DNA of 64,000 bases, from positions 41,350,247-41,414,246 of the forward strand of contig NC_090292.1 of the NCBI RefSeq assembly GCF_037392515.1, read 5' to 3'. A model generated the notes under the pieces. That model saw nothing but the letters and a program-made list of their open reading frames with translations. It had not been told where the DNA came from and searched no databases. Shown here one piece after another: positions 59,400 to 64,000 of the stretch. Origin of the DNA: Haliotis asinina (Eukaryota > Mollusca > Gastropoda > Lepetellida > Haliotidae). Made by a program: the position numbers and the translations under genes. Each line of letters opens with the position of its first letter. The stretch's first letter is position 1.

Positions 59400-59645
59400 G
59401 GTCCGGGCTAGAATATTATCTGATCTTCAGTGACCCATGCTTGTCGTAAGAGGCGACTAACGGGATCGGGTGGTCAGTTTTGCTCACTTTGACACATCGG
59501 TTCTCAATTGCGTAGATCGATGCTCATGCTGTTGATCAGGGGATTGGGTGTTCCAGACTTGATAATTTACAGCCCGGCGCTCTGAGTTATATTAATAAAA
59601 AGTTGATATTGGTGAGTGCGACGTAAAACTAAACTCACTCACCAT
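59400..59645 (+). mobile_element. Family A SINE
   Basis: gtccgggctagaatattatc to actaaactcactcac, with an insertion before the tail. Confidence 0.85.
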
Positions 59646-59877
59646 AATGCATATACAGATGCTCATGATGTGCATCACTGGATAGTGTGGTTCGGACTGT
59701 TATCTACCTATCTGGTTCCAGCTGTCACCCACCAGCTATGTATAGATGGATGCAGGTCTGTTGGTGTCACATATCCAATTATCAACTTCTATACTAACGT
59801 TGTATGTCCCTGAGATAAACTAGGTCACCTTCAGCCATCACACATGCTTGTGTTGCCTTAACCAGCAATAATAACAA

Positions 59878-59985
59878 GGGCCTAGATTTTCGGAGCTTTC
59901 TTAGCGCTAAGATTGTCGTAAGTGCGATACATTAACATTAGCTTAAGACCATCTTAGCACTAAGAGTTTCGAAAATCTAGGCTCA
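59878..59985. mobile_element. Second copy of the 57.6-kb foldback family
   Basis: Ends cctagattttcg...cgaaaatctagg and inner ttagcgctaagattgtcgta match the 57.6-kb palindrome. Confidence 0.8.
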
Positions 59986-60159
59986 GTACAGGAACCCCAA
60001 CCGACCAAACCTCCAGTAAACTGTTATAACCCCCATGAAAATATCTGTTCCCTCAGCAAATATCATGTTAAAATAGTCATGTACATTCTCATTAATAATG
60101 CAGCAGACAAGTATATGCTTAGGGCAAAGCTATGAGCCATAATTTTGTTCCTTTTTGGG

Positions 60160-60285
60160 CAGGTGTCTGTGTGTGTGCACGCACACCAGAAATGGGCTTC
60201 ACACACTGTAGCCACGAGGGAATCAAACATGGGTCTTCAGTAACGAACAAACACCTTAACCAAAAGGCTACCCAAGCCCTCATTT
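60160..60285 (-). mobile_element. Family B SINE, 3' truncated
   Basis: caccagaaatgggcttcaca to aaaaggctacccaagccc. Confidence 0.78.
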
Positions 60286-60289
60286 GTTT

Positions 60290-61330
60290 AATACAAAACA
60301 GAACACAAGATGACATTTTGACAATTTTATTTACTACAGAGAACCACAATAATATTCTACCATTTACCAGATGTTTTAACTAAAATAATGAAATCAACGA
60401 ATCTCACTTGATAAGTAGACAGCAGCAAGTACCCACCTCAAGCATGGATACTTGATGCTGTGTCTGTCAAAATTACACATAATATAGGTTACAATCTTCT
60501 TTTTTTTGTCTTTTTTTGAAATGTCTTGCATTTTTTTTATTTTTTTCTTTGATTAGTATAGCTTTACATGTACATTCGTGGCAGAGAAATTCAGAAATAA
60601 CCAATATAACCAAGGTACATTTTCATCCAAGTTGCAGGTTCCGGTTTTTAAATGCATAAAAGGATAAATCATTCGAACAAATTATACAGGGAATGTTGAA
60701 TACTTGGGTCCGAAGGCAAGAACTGAACAAATATCTACTTTCTCCTCGTAGTTTATATACAAAAGTCACAAAAACAAATTCACTCGCACACTATGAATGT
60801 TATCACAATATACAAATAAACCTTGCTTCCTCTTAGTCAAAGATGAAACTGTATTTATTTCTTGGCCTGTCTAACAAAAACCGAAACCTGCAACCATACA
60901 GGATTATGATTACACTATGTGCATGAAAATCGGTACGCAGACAAATGAAGTCTTAAAATGGGTGTATAAGTAAACAAACAAATTGTTTGTTCTGGTGACA
61001 TTGTGCGATGTCAATAATTATTTTAAAAAATGATATGTTCGGTTGAAAGTGGTTAAGATGACAAAAAACACTCCCTAATTTGCACTGCATACAGGAGCAC
61101 AGGAAAGCTCCCTTGTTCGCGGCTCAAGACAAATAACAGAATTTTGTTAGTTTTCTAACCCCTGAATGATCAATATAAACTTCATGGCAAAATGGAACTT
61201 GGTTACGACTGGAAAAAGAAGCATGGAAAAGTATTCTAGAAGAACAAGACTACAGTTTGACACATGAACGAAAAAGGAAAAAAAAAAATCTAAATTCAGC
61301 ATTCAATGCTCAAGGCCTGTCCCTCAAATG
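60290..61330 (-). other. Probable antizyme 3' UTR
   Basis: A/T-rich sequence downstream of the antizyme stop with no competing gene. AATAAA on the minus strand appears as TTTATT at 60854-60859 and again near 60323, so a UTR of about 0.5-1.0 kb is likely. The exact end cannot be fixed. Confidence 0.5.
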
Positions 61331-61461
61331 CTAATCCCCTTCGTCAGAGTCTTCCTCGATGATGTAAACCATGAACATCAGGTCCTCCACTTTGGGGACA
61401 AGGGGATCTCCAGGTGGGACGACAGAGAAGCCCAGGAAACTGAACACTCGAAGCAAGTTAA
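61331..61461 (-). CDS. OAZ: Antizyme last coding exon
   Basis: Acceptor gtgtttttcag; codes NLLRVFSFLGFSVVPPGDP, LVPKVEDL and FMVYIIEEDSDEGD, then TAG. The acidic C-terminus is typical of antizymes. Confidence 0.95.
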
Positions 61462-63858
61462 CTGAAAAACACAAGGAATAGTTAATGTTAGTTCCAGGAC
61501 TTTTCAATTTCTACAGTGATCAAAATCAATTTATTACATTTTTGAAAGTATAGCTTTTTCGTACCTCAGAACTGCATTAGTGACGGTAGAGAAATAACTT
61601 TCGAAAAGATTCATTTCTTCACAAATTTTGTTTAAATTGAAATACATCTTAATCATAATATACAAAAACAATATACAACTGCAAAAGTCCAGATTTTTAT
61701 TTTTCCAAAATATTGTCAAAACAGAGATTCGAACCTGAGATCCAAATTATGCATGTAAGACAAAATGTCATCATCATACAGGATCCTGGATATGTTAAAG
61801 AGGGGCTCTTCCATTTCAAACATTTGAACAAAATTTGCCGCAACCTGGGATAGAACTGATGATTGGGTTTTACAACTTTCAGACAGAGCGAGTAAGTATG
61901 GTTTTACGGCACCTTCAGCAATATTCTAGCAATATCCAACTGGGGAACCAGGGGCAGATAAATCTTTAAAAAAAAGTGGGTGTGGGTGTGGGTGTGGGTG
62001 TGGGTGTGGGTGTGGGTGTGGGTGTGGGTGTGTGGTGTGTGGTGTGGTCTGTGTGTATGGGTTGTTGGTGGGGCGCTCACTGAATTTTAACCCACTTTCA
62101 ATGGTCATTTAATTGACCTTCAGGACTAAAGGGTGGGTGGGGGTGCACTCCCAACCTCAGAATCGTCCAGAAATGAGCTCCACACATTGTACACATGTGG
62201 GGAATCGAACCTGGTGTGACAAGCGAACACTCAACCACTAGGCTACCCACCATCCCTTCAGACAAGAGAAATCAAATGTTTTCTTCTTTGCTTGACAAAA
62301 TATCATACGTACAAAACTATTCATATTAGGATCCATCTTTATCAGGTACAATGACTAGTAAGAAAATACACACAAAAAGATTGCCAGCTTTTGTGTTCAA
62401 ATATCTGGAAGAAAATCTAGTTATTGTGGCCATAATCCTTCCTACAATGTGACAGCACTCACCTCTATCTGCGCGGTTCTTCTTGAAGCACAGAATGACA
62501 TGGCTACACTTCAGTCGGTCCTCAGCATACTCCAAAAGAGACACAAGACTGTAACAGAGACAGCAACTTAGACACAAACCATATACATCGTTTATTTGTT
62601 TTTACTACAGTATCAGTTTATTCCACCATTTCTGTGACAAATGCACATATTTTATCACTCTTTGGCGCTGACTTAATAGATTTAGCTCCCTTGAGCAGCA
62701 AAACCCAGAGTTACCTCCCTTACAACATTTATTTCTCAGTGGCAATAAAGAACTGTTGTTTACATGATAACTACAGTCTGACTAGAAAGTCTCCAAATGA
62801 ATTGTTAAATATAGCAGTTTAGAATGATAGTTAGCAAATATTTCAAGGCAAGATTTTCATAAATAACCTATGCCCAAACACCGTTTTCTCTATTAGAAAT
62901 TGTCATGCATCACAGAAAAAGTTGTAATCACCATTAATATGACTGTTGACAGCTGGTGCGGAGGGGTCCACAGAAGCAATACCCTATCCATATAGATAAA
63001 ATAATGGACCAATCAAGACTTAAGTACTTGGTGCATGATGATTATTTCTATGGAGAGGCCTGTACAAACAATGATACCTACCCTCTAAAATTTATGAATG
63101 TGACCCCAAATATATAAATGTCTCTCCCTCGCCTATAATAATCACAGCCCCAAACAGACATGTTTTACTTATGATATGCACATTACAATTCCAATTACAA
63201 TTTTGAATGCTAAGCCCAAGAAACGTTATGCGTGTAAGAATGGATACTTTTACCATTAAAAATTATATGCAAATCAAATAAGCGTCCCCACGCCACTGCC
63301 AGCGCAACCTGCTTTGGAATTCTCATAATTGTGTCTTGATTAACAGATAAAACTGTGGCAAACAAGTGATTCAGATGAGTGAATTTATTTGCCTATTCCA
63401 GCAATATCACAGCAGTGGACACCAGAAATGGACTTCACACATTGTCCCCATACAGGGAACTGAACCCTGATATTCAGAATAAGAAGTGAATGCCTTAACC
63501 ACTATCCCAAGACGGCTGAGAGATTGTACTGACCTTTCCTTGGATCCCTCGGGAAGTATGCCACAGGGTAGCTCTACATACAACTTGCCGTCCAGCAAAA
63601 CAGTTTCCCAGGTCACCTCCAAACATTCCACAGGACGAATTTTGAAACACAGGTTGGCTGCAACCTGCGTCTGATGTGCCAAGGAGTTCACGTTGGTAGT
63701 GAACAGGCCTTTAGCATTGACAGGGGGCTGTGCTAAAACCCCCACGCCGCTGCCCTCTGCCACGAAGGACATTTTGGATGCATCAACGGCGTGGGGAACA
63801 TCAGGAGTACCACAGAGGCCCAGGACCCAGCGATATACAATACCGCTGATTCGACATC
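61331..63858 (-). CDS. OAZ: Ornithine decarboxylase antizyme, 5' incomplete, requires +1 frameshift
   Basis: Exons on the minus strand: 63858-63534, 62548-62463, 61461-61331, with canonical GT-AG junctions in frame. After the frameshift at 63803 the product has about 161 residues, the usual antizyme ORF2 length. Conserved antizyme segments are WETVLLDGKLYVELP, LPEGSKES, LLEYAEDRL, VILCFKKNRADR, FSFLGF, DPLVPK and FMVYIIEED. Antizyme binds ornithine decarboxylase, blocks dimer formation, sends it to the proteasome without ubiquitin, and lowers polyamine uptake. Polyamines promote the frameshift, giving feedback control. The first exon lies beyond the right edge. Confidence 0.96.
61975..62055. 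repeat. (GGGTGT)n hexanucleotide tract
   Basis: About nine GGGTGT units then gtggtgt variants, splitting a family B SINE whose halves lie at 61885-61955 and 62160-62255. Inside the last antizyme intron. Confidence 0.95.
62463..62548 (-). CDS. OAZ: Antizyme middle exon
   Basis: 86 bases with acceptor ctctgttacag and donor GTGAGT. Codes SLVSLLEYAEDRLKCSHV then ILCFKKNRADR, the central antizyme segment that contacts ornithine decarboxylase in the family. Confidence 0.95.
63385..63510 (-). mobile_element. Family B SINE in antizyme intron
   Basis: tattccagcaatatcacagc to cttaaccactatcccaag; ends about 25 bases from the frameshift exon donor. Confidence 0.75.
63534..63858 (-). CDS. OAZ: Antizyme exon with ORF1 end, frameshift site and ORF2 start
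   Basis: Acceptor ttcatgtttcag, donor AG|GTCAGT. Frame 0 reads MSNQRYCISLGPGPLWYS then TGA at 63803-63801. The +1 frame resumes with DVPHAVDASK and continues to GSKE. An ATG sits one base inside the exon (63857), but an in-frame TAA lies just upstream in the genome. The true start is probably in an upstream exon, with ORF1 longer than 18 codons as in other antizymes. Confidence 0.93.
63801..63806 (-). promoter_or_regulatory. OAZ: Antizyme +1 programmed frameshift site UCC-UGA
   Basis: On the minus strand TCC TGA T sits exactly where the reading frame must change. Frame 0 ends LGPGPLWYS-stop. Skipping one base continues with GAT (Asp) into ORF2. The preceding codons and peptide PGPxWxS resemble the conserved antizyme context known to stimulate shifting. 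Confidence 0.95.
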
Positions 63859-64000
63859 CTGAAACATGAAGCTCTTATTGAGAAGGTTGACAACATGAGG
63901 ACCCAATGTGACTACTCTGTCTAGTGGAAGCTCACAAACCCTGACGCCAATCACACAATATTTACATAAAACAATACATACTTCACAAAATACTTCATTT

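Overview
The window looks like animal genomic DNA from a marine gastropod mollusc, most likely an abalone-type vetigastropod. This rests on split genes with GT-AG introns, interstitial TTAGGG repeats and many copies of two dispersed short elements. Those elements end in the same (ACTC)n/(GTGA)n tail and resemble repeats I associate with Haliotis. The species call is inference. There is no operon-like organisation, and most long open frames are low-complexity or tandem-repeat artefacts.

Layout. Positions 1-34 kb hold no gene I can defend. They contain SINE copies, a Tc1-like transposase remnant (about 2.1-2.65 kb), minisatellites (3.5 kb, 10.4 kb), two oppositely oriented telomere-type tracts (11.6 and 14.2 kb), a 60-bp satellite of about 22 copies (17.8-19.2 kb), dinucleotide tracts, and LINE fragments in opposite orientations (30.8-32.3 kb). 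Positions 34.4-37.4 kb hold two uncertain exon candidates and a nearly complete Tc1 element nested inside a SINE.

Positions 37.4-57.6 kb, + strand, hold the main gene. Fourteen exons can be joined in consistent phase to encode about 838 residues: four SRCR domains, one CUB domain and a complete ZP module. This is the domain order of DMBT1/hensin-like secreted or surface scavenger glycoproteins. Each SRCR domain is split over two exons in the same phase pattern (1-2-1). A stop codon and an AATAAA signal close the gene. The signal-peptide exon was not found. Its introns contain copies of its own exons: a 60-bp exon-plus-splice-donor unit repeated 24 times, a 98%-identical 184-bp copy of an SRCR exon directly behind the CUB donor, and a decayed copy of another SRCR exon. 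A SINE tail supplies one splice donor.

Positions 61.3-63.9 kb, - strand, hold the last three coding exons of ornithine decarboxylase antizyme, including its programmed +1 frameshift site (UCC-UGA). The 5' exon lies beyond the right edge. The SRCR-CUB-ZP gene and antizyme converge on an interval of about 3.7 kb containing several long foldback (MITE-like) elements.

The two genes have no evident functional link. One is a probable secreted innate-immunity or epithelial glycoprotein; the other is a housekeeping polyamine regulator. The most unusual signal is the tandem amplification of an exon end with its 5' splice site inside intron 1 of the SRCR gene.
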